Shown: positions 1-8,090 of the stretch, piece by piece
How positions within the stretch are numbered: the stretch's first letter is position 1
How the letters are laid out: each line of letters starts with the position of its first letter
From: UBA1422 sp963676385
GTDB taxonomy: Bacteria > Bacillota > Clostridia > Peptostreptococcales > Anaerovoracaceae
Length of the DNA stretch: 64,000 nucleotides
NCBI GenBank assembly: GCA_963676385.2
Contig: CAXXMM010000014.1
Location: forward strand, 62,001 to 126,000
Direction of reading: 5' to 3'
The notes under the pieces: model-generated
What the model was told of the DNA's origin: nothing
Databases searched by the model: none
The model's input: only the letters and a program-made list of their open reading frames with translations
Made by a program: the position numbers and the translations under genes

Positions 1-551
1 GTTTTTGAAAGATCGGTTATTCGGGGAGAAGTTCTGGTATAGGATGACCAAGGTGCCTCAGCATAGGCAACCCGATGTCCACCGGTACCAAAAAGGGGAA
101 GGACCGAAACGATAAACATCAATATGGCCATACCGCCCAGCCAATTGGTGGTGGCACGCCACAGCATAATACAGTTTGGAAAATCCCATTCAGCCAACAC
201 AGTGGCACCTGTGGTGGTATATCCGGAGACGGATTCGAAAAGCGCATTGATAAACTGGGGGACACTGCCGGAAAGCCAGTAAGGAATGGCGCCAATCAAA
301 GAACATAAAATCCAACTGGACGACACAATCAAATAGCCGTCCCTTACGCAAAGCGCCTTTTTTTGATGATGTGAAAAATGAAACATCAAATATCCAATGG
401 CAAAAGAAATCAGACAGCAAATCCCTAGGGCTGTTGCCGCTGCAAACTCCTTATAATATAAACCGCACAAAAAGGAGGGAATCATGGCAATCCCATTAAT
501 TCCGATGATGAAACCCATTGCATGGATAATGGCACGAAAATTAAATGGCAT
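1..551 (-). CDS. TrkH-family potassium uptake membrane protein, second tandem copy (3' end outside window)
   Basis: The minus-strand frame is open from an ATG at 551 to the left edge, about 183 codons, and continues outside. The translation begins MPFNFRAIIHAMGF, has several hydrophobic segments and contains a first TrkH pore-loop sequence, FESVSGYTTTGATVL, followed by TNWLGGMAIL and AEAPWSSYTRTSPRITDLSK, the conserved region leading into the second repeat. TrkH/KtrB proteins form the K+-conducting membrane pore of Trk systems and work with a cytosolic RCK subunit such as TrkA. The start lies 10 bases after the stop of another trkH, and a GGAACTT ribosome site precedes it. It is a paralogue of that neighbour, not a duplication of identical sequence. 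Family assignment is firm; ion preference (K+ or Na+) is inferred. Confidence 0.85.
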   Translation of the reverse strand, partial: MPFNFRAIIHAMGFIIGINGIAMIPSFLCGLYYKEFAAATALGICCLISFAIGYLMFHFSHHQKKALCVRDGYLIVSSSWILCSLIGAIPYWLSGSVPQFINALFESVSGYTTTGATVLAEWDFPNCIMLWRATTNWLGGMAILMFIVSVLPLFGTGGHRVAYAEAPWSSYTRTSPRITDLSK

Positions 552-561
552 AAGTTCCTTT

Positions 562-2027
562 CTATCCGTAGGGATACCAGAATTTTTTGGTGAACAAAAT
601 AATCAGAGTAAATAATTCTAACCTGCCTGCAATCATCAGAAATGAAAGTACAATGGTTGAACCATCTGAAAACAGACTATAATTCGACATAGGGCCAACC
701 CCACCAAAGCCCGGCCCAATATTTCCCAAACAAGCGCCCACCGCACTAAAACTGGTCATCAAGTCCGTATTATCCAGACTGACCAGTATCCCACCTACAA
801 AAAACAGTAGCATGTATAAAAAAGTAAATGCAGCAATGCCAGAGGTCACTTCTACCGGCAGAATTCGGTTATCCACCTTGAGAGGAGAGATGACATTGGG
901 GTGAAGTTTCAAACCCACAGTGCGCTTAATTAGTTTTCCTAAAACCAACAACCGAATGGGTTTGATGCCTCCCGCTGTTGAAGAGGAACATCCTCCCACA
1001 AAAAACATGAGGAACAGAACCATCTGGCAAAATGTTGGCCATAAGGCAAAATCTGTATTGGCAAAGCCCGTAGTGGTAACAATGGAGACAACTTGGAAAA
1101 CCCCATATCTAAAAGCAGAAAGAGGACTTTCATAAATCCCAAACCCCCATAGTCCCAAGGTCACCAGCAATGTGGCACCAAGGGTTATGAAAAAATATGT
1201 CCGAAACTCCCCATCTTTTGCAAAGGCTTTTGGCCCACGGCGAAAAACCAAAAAATACAGAAAATAACTCGCGCCGGAAAGGAACATAAATAGGGTGATT
1301 ATTCCATCTATGTAGGCACTGTCAAAGTGAGCCACACCAATATTGTAATTGGAAAACCCACCGGTTCCCACGGTGCCAAAGGTGTGTATCAGGGCATCAT
1401 ACAGATTCATTCCGCCAAACATTAGTAAAATAACTTCTAAAGCGGTATAAAAACAATACAGCAAGTAAAACATTTTTGCGGTATCGGATATTTTGGGAGT
1501 TAATTTGGAGAAGGAAGGTCCGGGGCTTCGGCTCTAGCCAAAAACTGTCCTCCAATTCCCAGCGCAGGAAGCAAGGCTACCGCCAAAATCAAGATGCCCA
1601 TCCCACCAATCCAATGGGTAAAAGATCGCCAAAACAGCATGGATTGAGGGAGAAGCTCAATGTTGGGTAGAATGGAAGCTCCAGTGGTGCTAAGCCCAGA
1701 GCAGGTTTCAAAAACTGCATCCACGTAACTGGGGATGACGCCGGAAATCACAAAAGGAATGGCCCCAATGAGGGATGCCAACGCCCAAGCAACGGATACA
1801 ATTAAATAGCCATCCCGAATCCGAAACTGTGCCTTGGCACAGGTTGGAATCAGGCACAGGCCTGTGCCAACTAGCATACAAGGAATTACCACAATCAAAA
1901 AAGCACGAACACTGGCGGGTTCATGATAAATAAGGCCAACAATCAAAGGTAGGATCATGGCACTCCCTAAAACCAAAAGCAACAAACCGGCAACTTTTGT
2001 AAGAGCGCGTAGGTTTAGATCCATCAC
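562..2027 (-). pseudogene. trkH: TrkH potassium uptake pore protein, frameshifted in this sequence
   Basis: Two adjoining minus-strand frames together make one TrkH of about 488 residues. The upstream part (2027 to 1500) carries pore loop 1 (ETCSGLSTTGAS) and HWIGGMGILIL and then runs into a stop after AEAPDLPSPN. The downstream part (to 562) carries pore loop 2 (HTFGTVGTGGFS), loop 3 (VTTTGFANTDF) and loop 4 (GACLGNIGPGFG). Adding one base at the GGGG run 1522-1525 or the adjoining CC restores AEAPGPSFSKLTPKISDTAK, which matches the same stretch in the neighbouring paralogue. Both halves are well conserved, so this is either a recent mutation or a base-calling error. It starts 9 bases after trkA and is probably translated from the same message. 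Confidence 0.88.
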
Positions 2028-2036
2028 ACGTATCTC

Positions 2037-3404
2037 CTATCGAATAAAGTCGCCTCGTCCGGTGATCCGGAGAAGTTTTTCCAGTTCAGTGAGTTCGGAA
2101 AGCAGGCATAAAATCGTCACCCGATCATTTTTTTCAATAATGGTTTCAGGATCCGGAATGATTAATTCGGTTCCCCGGTGAATTGCGGCAACCACCACAC
2201 CATTGGGAAATTGAATCTCTTTGAGGGGGCGCTCTGTCAACTTCATGTGGTCAGCAGCTACAATTTCCATAATCTCAGCCTGACCTTGAATCAGCTCGGA
2301 GGAAAGCACTCGCTTGTTGCCTTGAATGATTCGAAGGATATGGCTGACTGCAATATCTAAAGGATTAAGAACCATATCAACCCCTAAAGAAGAAATCATA
2401 TCTGAATAAATTTTTCGACTTACTTTGGCAATGACATCTTCAACCCCATGGGATTTGGCCATTAAAGCAAGAATTAAATTATCTTCATCGTATCCGGTCG
2501 CTGTGACAAAGGCATCCATCTCATTTAGGTTTTCCTGTTCCAGTAGACCAATGTCTGTCCCGTCTCCGTGAAGAATCATTACGCCATCTAAATGTTCAGA
2601 CAAGTAATGGCATCGGGCTTTTTCCTTTTCTATCAACTTCACTGAGGCACCAAACTCAGACAAATGTTGAGCCAAATATAGACCGGTTTTACCGCCGCCA
2701 ATAATCATTACCTTTTGCAGGTTGGTCCATCTTCCTTTTACTCGCACTTTTTTGTTCAGTGCCATCATGGCTTCCCGTTCTCCAATGGCATACAAAATAT
2801 CTTCCCGATCAATGATAAGCTGTCCTTTTGGCACAATGACTTTTCCATATCTGGAAATGGCTACAATCATCATTTCCGGCATGGTTTCGCGAACCTGGGT
2901 CGGTGTTAAACCAATGATTTTGGGCATTTTTGCAGCAGCAAACTCTAACAAAGCGACTTTGCCGATGGAATAAATGCCATTTTGGAGGGTGTATTTTTCT
3001 GCCAGATAACGAAAAATTTGCATGGTAAGATTTAAGTCCGGATTGATTACATGGTCAATGGACATGGTCTCTTTGATAAAGTCCGATTGATTCATATGCT
3101 CCGGATCTCGGATTCTGGCAATGACTCGGCGGCACCCAAGCTTTTTTGCAAAAGAACCTATGACAAGATTTTTTTCGTCCCTGTCTGTTGCCGTCAACAA
3201 AAAGTCATAAGAAGCGATATGCAATTCCTTTAGGACAGAGACTTCTTTGGCATTGGCCGCAATGGTCATCACATCCATTTGGGAGGATAAACTTTGCAAA
3301 GCTTCCTCATCTTTGTCAATCATTGTGACGGAGTGGTCTCCGCCTAGCAGCGCTTCGGCCACTTTACATCCCAATTTGCCTGCACCAACGATGGCAATTT
3401 TCAT
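2037..3404 (-). CDS. trkA: Trk system potassium uptake regulatory subunit TrkA
   Basis: The 455-residue protein has the duplicated TrkA layout: an N-terminal Rossmann NAD-binding RCK domain (MKIAIVGAGKLGCKVAEALL), a TrkA-C domain, then a second RCK domain starting near residue 230 (KVMIIGGGKTGLYLAQHL) and a second TrkA-C domain. TrkA sits on the cytosolic face of TrkH and gates K+ flux in response to nucleotides. The ATG at 3404 is chosen because AGGAAGG lies 10 bases upstream and the canonical GAGKLG motif follows at once; a longer in-frame extension to 3548 would cross the promoter. It is first in a trkA-trkH-trkH operon. Length fits two-domain TrkA proteins (about 450-460). Confidence 0.95.
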   Translation of the reverse strand: MKIAIVGAGKLGCKVAEALLGGDHSVTMIDKDEEALQSLSSQMDVMTIAANAKEVSVLKELHIASYDFLLTATDRDEKNLVIGSFAKKLGCRRVIARIRDPEHMNQSDFIKETMSIDHVINPDLNLTMQIFRYLAEKYTLQNGIYSIGKVALLEFAAAKMPKIIGLTPTQVRETMPEMMIVAISRYGKVIVPKGQLIIDREDILYAIGEREAMMALNKKVRVKGRWTNLQKVMIIGGGKTGLYLAQHLSEFGASVKLIEKEKARCHYLSEHLDGVMILHGDGTDIGLLEQENLNEMDAFVTATGYDEDNLILALMAKSHGVEDVIAKVSRKIYSDMISSLGVDMVLNPLDIAVSHILRIIQGNKRVLSSELIQGQAEIMEIVAADHMKLTERPLKEIQFPNGVVVAAIHRGTELIIPDPETIIEKNDRVTILCLLSELTELEKLLRITGRGDFIR

Positions 3405-3450
3405 TGAGGTACACCTTCCTTTTTCTAGCAATGTTAAAAAGTATAAGCAC

Positions 3451-3478
3451 ATTGTAACACTAATCCTTTCTTTTACAA
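3451..3478 (-). promoter_or_regulatory. Predicted sigma-A promoter of the trkA operon
   Basis: On the minus strand TTGTAA (3478-3473) and TACAAT (3456-3451) are separated by 16 bases and lie about 50 bases before the trkA start. This fits a housekeeping promoter with 4/6 and 5/6 matches. It is back to back with the promoter for the gene at 3566. Confidence 0.6.
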
Positions 3479-3485
3479 CATCAAA

Positions 3486-3514
3486 TTGCATCTTCGTGGG
3501 AAATGAAGTACAAT
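3486..3514 (+). promoter_or_regulatory. Predicted sigma-A promoter for the metallo-hydrolase gene
   Basis: TTGCAT (3486-3491) and TACAAT (3509-3514) are spaced 17 bases apart. The 3566 start lies about 50 bases downstream. Together with the minus-strand promoter at 3451-3478 it forms a compact divergent control region. Confidence 0.6.
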
Positions 3515-3565
3515 AATAAGGTATGATTCCAACAAAAATTCCAACCACCTATGAAAGGAACCTTG

Positions 3566-4156
3566 ATGAAAATAAAGCGATTTATTTTGGGACTTTTGGA
3601 GAGCAATGGCTACATTATCTATCAACAGGAGCCCGGGCGTTGTTATGTTATTGATCCCGGAGCAAAGCCGGAGTTATTTTTAAACTGGATGAATCAATGC
3701 CAGCTAAAATGCCTGGGGATTTTGTTAACCCATCATCACCATGATCATGTGGGCGGCGTAGAAAAAATTGTAAAGGCGTTGGACTGTCCGGTATATATTC
3801 ATCGTGAAGATATGGATCGGTTCAAAGGCCACGGAACCTCCATTGAGGATAAAGACGCTTTTGATTTGGATGGGGAGACCTTAACAGTAATTCACACACC
3901 GGGACATACACAAGGTAGCGTTTGCTTTTTTTCTGACAAAAGCAAGGTGGCGTTTACAGGAGACACGATTTTCAATGTGGATTTAGGACGAACCGACTTG
4001 GTGGATGGAGATCCCCAGCAGATGGAACATTCCATTCGGGATATTATCAACTTGTGGAGTAATGAAATTATCATCTACCCGGGACATGGAGATTCTTGCA
4101 CCATGAAAAAGGTTCGTACCATTAATTTGGAATTCTTGGATATCATTCACAAATAG
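3566..4156 (+). CDS. Metallo-beta-lactamase-fold hydrolase (glyoxalase II-like)
   Basis: This 196-residue protein has the full metal-binding set of the MBL fold: THHHHDHVGG (the HxHxDH motif), HTPGHTQGS, FTGDTIF with the bridging Asp, and YPGHGD near the C terminus. Small proteins of this type are related to hydroxyacylglutathione hydrolase (YcbL/YqgX class) and hydrolyse thioesters in the cytoplasm; the actual substrate cannot be read from the sequence. There is no signal peptide. The start at 3566 (MKIKRFILG) has AAAGGAA 7 bases upstream; an ATG at 3551 is also in frame but overlaps that ribosome site. The gene is followed after 37 bases by a HAD phosphatase and they probably share a transcript. 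Confidence 0.88.
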   Translation: MKIKRFILGLLESNGYIIYQQEPGRCYVIDPGAKPELFLNWMNQCQLKCLGILLTHHHHDHVGGVEKIVKALDCPVYIHREDMDRFKGHGTSIEDKDAFDLDGETLTVIHTPGHTQGSVCFFSDKSKVAFTGDTIFNVDLGRTDLVDGDPQQMEHSIRDIINLWSNEIIIYPGHGDSCTMKKVRTINLEFLDIIHK

Positions 4157-4193
4157 CAAACCATTTACTTTTTGACACCAAACGGAGAAATCA

Positions 4194-5018
4194 ATGACCA
4201 TTAAACTTATCGCACTGGATATTGACGGGACCACCCTGATGTCCGACGGAACCTTATCGCCAAGAAATAAAGCGGCCTTGACTCGGGCGACCCAACTGGG
4301 TATCCACGTGGTCATTGCCACTGGAAGATGTTATGCGGCGTTGCCAAACCAACTAATAGAGATTAAAGGAATTCAATACGCTTTGACTTCAAACGGTGCA
4401 CAGACCAGAGATTTGCATACCGGACAAACTTTGTTTGGGGAATATTTAACTGAATCGGCGGTGGAGGATGCGGCGGCACTTTTGCGAAGCCATGAGGGGT
4501 TTATGCTGGAAATTTTTACTGACGGGAATGCCTACATGGAAAAAGAACAATATGATGGGGTGTGCTCCGGTGCAATCGGCTACCGAAACCGTTTCTATGT
4601 GGAAAAAACCCGGAACCCAGTAGAAGGGCTGCTCTCCTTTATGTTGAGGCATAAACATACCATAGAGAACATCAATATATTTTTTGAAACCGCGGCGGAA
4701 AAGATGTGGCTCAAGCCTCATCTGGATTTGCTGAATAACGTGACCATTACATCTTCTTTTGATAACAACTGGGAAATCGGTGGAGCCACCACAAGCAAAG
4801 GAGCCGCCTTGCTTAATCTGGCAGAAATGCTTCATATAAATAGGGAAGAAATTCTTGCCTGTGGAGATAGCCCCAACGATGAGGAAATGCTAAAGGTGGC
4901 CGGCGTGTCCGTTGCTGTGGCCAACGCCAAAGAAAGTGTTCAACAGGTTGCCCAGTATATTGTTTCCGATAATAATCGGGATGGAGTCGCAGAAGCCATT
5001 GAAAAGTTTGCTTTTTAA
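4194..5018 (+). CDS. Cof-type HAD-superfamily phosphatase
   Basis: The 274-residue protein has the HAD motifs of the Cof (IIB cap) subfamily: DIDGTT with the nucleophile Asp near residue 9 and the acid/base Asp two residues later, a Thr motif (VIATGRCYAAL), the Lys motif in GGATTSKGAAL, and the Mg-binding GDSPNDEEM near residue 225. Members dephosphorylate sugar phosphates, FMN, PLP or related small molecules in the cytoplasm; which one applies here is unknown. A GGAG ribosome site is 9 bases before the ATG. It follows the MBL-fold gene and ends 78 bases before rpmG, whose promoter lies just behind it. Confidence 0.9.
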   Translation: MTIKLIALDIDGTTLMSDGTLSPRNKAALTRATQLGIHVVIATGRCYAALPNQLIEIKGIQYALTSNGAQTRDLHTGQTLFGEYLTESAVEDAAALLRSHEGFMLEIFTDGNAYMEKEQYDGVCSGAIGYRNRFYVEKTRNPVEGLLSFMLRHKHTIENINIFFETAAEKMWLKPHLDLLNNVTITSSFDNNWEIGGATTSKGAALLNLAEMLHINREEILACGDSPNDEEMLKVAGVSVAVANAKESVQQVAQYIVSDNNRDGVAEAIEKFAF

Positions 5019-5021
5019 TCC

Positions 5022-5050
5022 TTGACATTGACAACCCCATAATGTATTAT
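5022..5050 (+). promoter_or_regulatory. Predicted strong sigma-A promoter of the rpmG-secE-nusG-rplKA operon
   Basis: TTGACA (5022-5027) and TATTAT (5045-5050) are spaced 17 bases apart, 46 bases before rpmG. A second TTGACA follows directly at 5028-5033, so the -35 hexamer is tandemly duplicated; the upstream copy has the better spacing. Confidence 0.75.
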
Positions 5051-5096
5051 TATCAAGCGACTTTATGTGAATTTTTAAGTACGGAGGAATAGATCA

Positions 5097-5246
5097 ATGA
5101 GAGTGAGAGTGACGTTGGCTTGCACAGAGTGCAAACAAAGAAACTATAACACCGTCAAAAACAAGAAGAATGATCCAGATAGAATTGAGTTCATGAAATA
5201 CTGCAAATTCTGTCAAAAACAAACACTTCACAAAGAAACCAAGTAA
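5097..5246 (+). CDS. rpmG: 50S ribosomal protein L33
   Basis: A 49-residue protein starting MRVRVTLACTECKQRNYNT and ending QTLHKETK, the typical length and sequence of bacterial L33. Two CxxC pairs (CTEC at 9-12 and CKFC near 36-39) identify the zinc-binding C+ form. L33 sits near the E site of the large ribosomal subunit. ACGGAGG lies upstream of the ATG with good spacing. It is the first gene of the rpmG-secE-nusG arrangement that is standard in Bacillota and stands directly behind a strong predicted promoter. Confidence 0.96.
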   Translation: MRVRVTLACTECKQRNYNTVKNKKNDPDRIEFMKYCKFCQKQTLHKETK

Positions 5247-5257
5247 GGAGTACTAAG

Positions 5258-5533
5258 ATGGCAAGGGACAAAAGTAACACCAAAGATGCCCCAAAAAAAG
5301 CTTCGCGTCTTACTAAGGCGGCCAACGCCCCCAAAAAGGAAAGAAGAAGCCTGAAAGAGTATTTCAAGGGTGTCCGGCTGGAAATGAAAAAAGTAGTTTG
5401 GCCGACACGCAAAGAGTTGGGCTCATACACGGCAGTTGTACTTGCCGCATGTGCTTTCTTTGCTTTGGCATTCTGGATCATCGACAGCGGTTTCCTGGCA
5501 ATCCTTAAGGGATTACTGGGAATTACCATGTAA
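5258..5533 (+). CDS. secE: Preprotein translocase subunit SecE
   Basis: The 91-residue protein has a basic, Lys/Ala-rich N-terminal part, then the SecE signature LKEYFKGVRLEMKKVVWPTRKEL (in pieces: EMKKVVWPTRKEL near 49-61) and a single C-terminal membrane helix (residues about 65-88). SecE clamps SecY in the membrane and is essential for Sec-dependent export. The N-terminal segment of about 35 residues is longer than in Bacillus SecE (about 60 residues in total) but of a kind common in clostridia. A GGAG site lies 10 bases before the ATG; the gene is 11 bases behind rpmG and 10 before nusG. Confidence 0.95.
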   Translation: MARDKSNTKDAPKKASRLTKAANAPKKERRSLKEYFKGVRLEMKKVVWPTRKELGSYTAVVLAACAFFALAFWIIDSGFLAILKGLLGITM

Positions 5534-5543
5534 GAGGGATGAT

Positions 5544-6116
5544 ATGACTGAAAACGAAAACAACAATGCGGTCCTTTTTGAAGGCGAAGGTCTTCGAGGT
5601 GATGGCACACCGAAATGGTATGTAGTTCATACCTATTCCGGTCATGAAAACAAGGTGAAAGCCAATATTGAGAAACTGGTTGAAAGCAGGGGAATGCAGG
5701 ATCTGGTTCTCAGTGTTGTTGTACCCACCGAAGATAAGGCCGAGCCAAAAGATGGCCGTATGGTAATCAAAACCAAAAAAATGTTTCCGGGTTATGTTAT
5801 CGTCAAGATGATTGTTACCAATGAATCATGGTATTTGGTTCGAAATACCCAAGGCGTAACCGGCTTTGTTGGGCATGGATCCAATCCGGTGCCCCTAACG
5901 GTAGAAGAAGTCAGACGAATGGGGATTGAAAAAGTTCATGTAGAATTGAACCTTCACCCGGGAGACAGTATTAAAGTTATCAATGGACCCTTCGAAAGCT
6001 TTATGGGCGTGGTTGAAGAGGTTCATGAAGATAAAGAAACCGTACGTGCGAAGATTTCCATGTTTGGGCGGGACACCCCCGTTGAGCTGGAGTTCGCCCA
6101 GATTGACAAAATCTAA
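5544..6116 (+). CDS. nusG: Transcription termination/antitermination factor NusG
   Basis: The 190-residue protein has the NGN domain (KWYVVHTYSGHENKVKANIEKL near 24-45; FPGYVIVKM; NTQGVTGFVG) and a C-terminal KOW domain (GDSIKVINGPFESFMGVVEEV). NusG binds the RNA polymerase clamp and affects pausing and coupling with translation. Start at 5544 is chosen for the GAGGGATGAT site just upstream; a longer in-frame extension overlaps secE. The acidic 20-residue lead before the NGN domain is normal in clostridial NusG. It is part of the secE-nusG-rplK-rplA run. Confidence 0.96.
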   Translation: MTENENNNAVLFEGEGLRGDGTPKWYVVHTYSGHENKVKANIEKLVESRGMQDLVLSVVVPTEDKAEPKDGRMVIKTKKMFPGYVIVKMIVTNESWYLVRNTQGVTGFVGHGSNPVPLTVEEVRRMGIEKVHVELNLHPGDSIKVINGPFESFMGVVEEVHEDKETVRAKISMFGRDTPVELEFAQIDKI

Positions 6117-6158
6117 CGGTTAAATAGACCCTGATTATTGAGGAAAGGAGGCACATCC

Positions 6159-6584
6159 ATGGCAAAAAAAGTAACGGGCTTTATCAAATTACAAATTCCC
6201 GCAGGCGGCGCAACACCAGCACCACCCGTTGGACCGGCACTGGGACAAAAAAGCGTGAACATTATGGACTTCTGTAAACAGTTCAACGCCAAGACTCAGG
6301 ACCAAAACGGAATGATTATTCCTGTGGTCATCACAGTGTATGCAGACAAGTCCTTCACATTCGTGTGCAAGACCCCCCCTGCTGCCGTACTGCTCAAAAA
6401 GGCCGCCGGTTTGCAATCTGCATCTGCAGAGCCCAACAAGACAAAAGTGGCCACCCTTAAAAGAGCCCAATGCGAAGAGATCGCAAAAATTAAGATGCCG
6501 GATCTGAACGCAGCCGATTTGAATTCTGCAACAGAAATGATTATCGGTACTGCAAAAAGTATGGGCATCGTCGTAGAAAATTAG
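6159..6584 (+). CDS. rplK: 50S ribosomal protein L11
   Basis: 141 residues, the usual L11 length. The N-terminal proline-rich helix region (KLQIPAGGATPAPPVGPALG) and the C-terminal RNA-binding domain ending TAKSMGIVVEN are intact. L11 binds 23S rRNA at the GTPase-associated centre and is needed for the RelA-type stringent response and for thiopeptide action. The ATG at 6159 sits 7 bases behind a full AAAGGAGG site; an upstream in-frame codon at 6138 overlaps this site and is rejected. It is followed by rplA after 45 bases. Confidence 0.97.
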   Translation: MAKKVTGFIKLQIPAGGATPAPPVGPALGQKSVNIMDFCKQFNAKTQDQNGMIIPVVITVYADKSFTFVCKTPPAAVLLKKAAGLQSASAEPNKTKVATLKRAQCEEIAKIKMPDLNAADLNSATEMIIGTAKSMGIVVEN

Positions 6585-6629
6585 TAGGTGGGAGGCGAAA
6601 GCCGTTTGTACCACAAGGAGGAAATCAAT

Positions 6630-7328
6630 ATGCCTAAAAGAGGTAAAGCTTATTTAGAAGCAGCAAAAGAATTTGACAAGACACAGTTATATGACCCAAA
6701 AGAAGCCATGGAGCTATTGCTTAAGACTTCAAAAGCCAAATTCGACGAAACCATTGAAGTTCATGTGAAACTGGGTGTAGACGGACGACATGCTGACCAA
6801 CAGGTCAGAGGAGCCATCGTACTGCCCCACGGAACCGGTCGAGTAACCCGTGTGCTGGTATTTGCCAAGGGGCCGAAAGCCGCTGAAGCAGAGCAGGCAG
6901 GAGCGGATTATGTGGGTGCAGAAGATTTGGCCACAAAAATCCAATCCGAAAACTGGTTCGATTTCGATGTGGTTGTGGCAACTCCTGACATGATGGGCGT
7001 TGTAGGAAGACTGGGTAAAGTTCTGGGACCAAAAGGCCTGATGCCAAACCCAAAATCCGGCACAGTTACCATGGATATTGAAAAAGCTTTGTCCGACATT
7101 AAAGCCGGAAAAGTGGAATATCGTTTGGATAAAACCAACATCATTCACAGCCGAATTGGTAAGACATCCTTCGGAGCAGACAAATTGAATGACAATTTTA
7201 CGGCATTTATGGAAGCAATTATGAAAGCAAAACCCGCCGCCGCAAAAGGTCAGTATTTGAGAAGCGTCGTTGTGGCATCTACCATGGGCCCCGGAATCAA
7301 AATCAACGCGGCCAAGGTTGGAAACTAA
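6630..7328 (+). CDS. rplA: 50S ribosomal protein L1
   Basis: 232 residues starting MPKRGKAYLEAAKEFDKT. Family landmarks are DGRHADQQVRGAIVLPHGTG, MGVVGRLGKVLGPKGLMPNPK and the C-terminal MGPGIKINAAKV. L1 forms the mobile stalk beside the E site. The start at 6630 has AAGGAGG at 6615-6621. L1 controls its own operon in many bacteria, but I saw no clear L1 target mimic in the short upstream spacer. Next comes the 197-base L10 leader region. Confidence 0.97.
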   Translation: MPKRGKAYLEAAKEFDKTQLYDPKEAMELLLKTSKAKFDETIEVHVKLGVDGRHADQQVRGAIVLPHGTGRVTRVLVFAKGPKAAEAEQAGADYVGAEDLATKIQSENWFDFDVVVATPDMMGVVGRLGKVLGPKGLMPNPKSGTVTMDIEKALSDIKAGKVEYRLDKTNIIHSRIGKTSFGADKLNDNFTAFMEAIMKAKPAAAKGQYLRSVVVASTMGPGIKINAAKVGN

Positions 7329-7369
7329 ACATTCCCATATGGGACATACAATCGAATACATCACCGTAG

Positions 7370-7515
7370 ACAGCGGGTGCGAAAGCTTAATTACCCGCCG
7401 AGGTACAATATATAAATATTGACCTTGTCTGTCTATGACCTATGTCTGGAAGACAAGGTTGTTTATTGAGTACCGAGATCAGATCATTGGCTACCTAGCC
7501 GAGATCAGAAAGGAG
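7370..7515 (+). promoter_or_regulatory. Candidate L10(L12)4-binding leader of rplJ
   Basis: The 197 bases between rplA and rplJ hold a multi-arm fold in the position of the Bacillota L10 leader. Visible helices are GCGGGT/ACCCGC (7373-7378 with 7393-7398), GGTAC/GTACC (7402-7406 with 7470-7474) enclosing ACCTTGTCT/AGACAAGGT (7422-7430 with 7451-7459), then a purine-rich stretch to the ribosome site. In this family the L10-L12 complex binds the leader and reduces rplJL expression. The assignment rests on position and fold; I cannot run the Rfam model. Confidence 0.72.
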
Positions 7516-7525
7516 AACTTACAGA

Positions 7526-8029
7526 ATGAGCGATATTACAAGAAGAGCTTACGCAGAAAAACAACTAATCATTGATGAAATAAAAGAAAAATTAGAAAAA
7601 GCTCAATCAGCCGTCGTAGTGGATTATATTGGGATTACCGTTGCTCAGGCAGATGCCATGAGAAAGAAGTTACGAGATGCCAACATTGATTACACTGTAT
7701 ATAAAAACACTTTGACCAAAAGAGCCATTGAAGGAACCATTTACGAAAAGATGGGAGACATCTTGGCAGGACCCAGTGCAATTGCCATCAGTTATGACGA
7801 TGCCACGGCACCGGCTCGCATTCTCAGCGATGCCATCAAAGAATTCAAGAAAATGGAATTCAAAGGAGGTATTGTTGAAGGACAATTCCTGGATCCCGAT
7901 GGAATCAAAAAAGTTGCAAGCATTCCGTCAAGAGATGTACTGATTGCCAAATTTATGGGAAGCATTCAGTCTCCAATTGGCAAAGCAGTCCGCACTTTTG
8001 CAGCAATTGCTGAAGCAAAAGCAGAATAA
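7526..8029 (+). CDS. rplJ: 50S ribosomal protein L10
   Basis: 167 residues, typical length. The N-terminal RNA-binding half (KEKLEKAQSAVVVDYIGITVAQADAMRKKLR, shown as AQSAVVVDYIGITV) and the C-terminal helix that carries L12 dimers (SPIGKAVRTFAAIAEAKAE) are both present. L10 is the base of the ribosomal stalk. A GAAAGGAG site precedes the ATG. The leader upstream at 7370-7515 is the expected autoregulatory target. rplL follows after 61 bases. Confidence 0.97.
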   Translation: MSDITRRAYAEKQLIIDEIKEKLEKAQSAVVVDYIGITVAQADAMRKKLRDANIDYTVYKNTLTKRAIEGTIYEKMGDILAGPSAIAISYDDATAPARILSDAIKEFKKMEFKGGIVEGQFLDPDGIKKVASIPSRDVLIAKFMGSIQSPIGKAVRTFAAIAEAKAE

Positions 8030-8090
8030 GACGATTCGGCTGATAAGAGCTGAATATCCAATATGATAAAATATACAAAGGAGTAACAAA

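Noticed and set aside
6729..7364. 211-codon antisense frame over rplA
   Set aside because: Shadow frame with Cys/His/Phe-rich translation; rplA is certain in the other strand.
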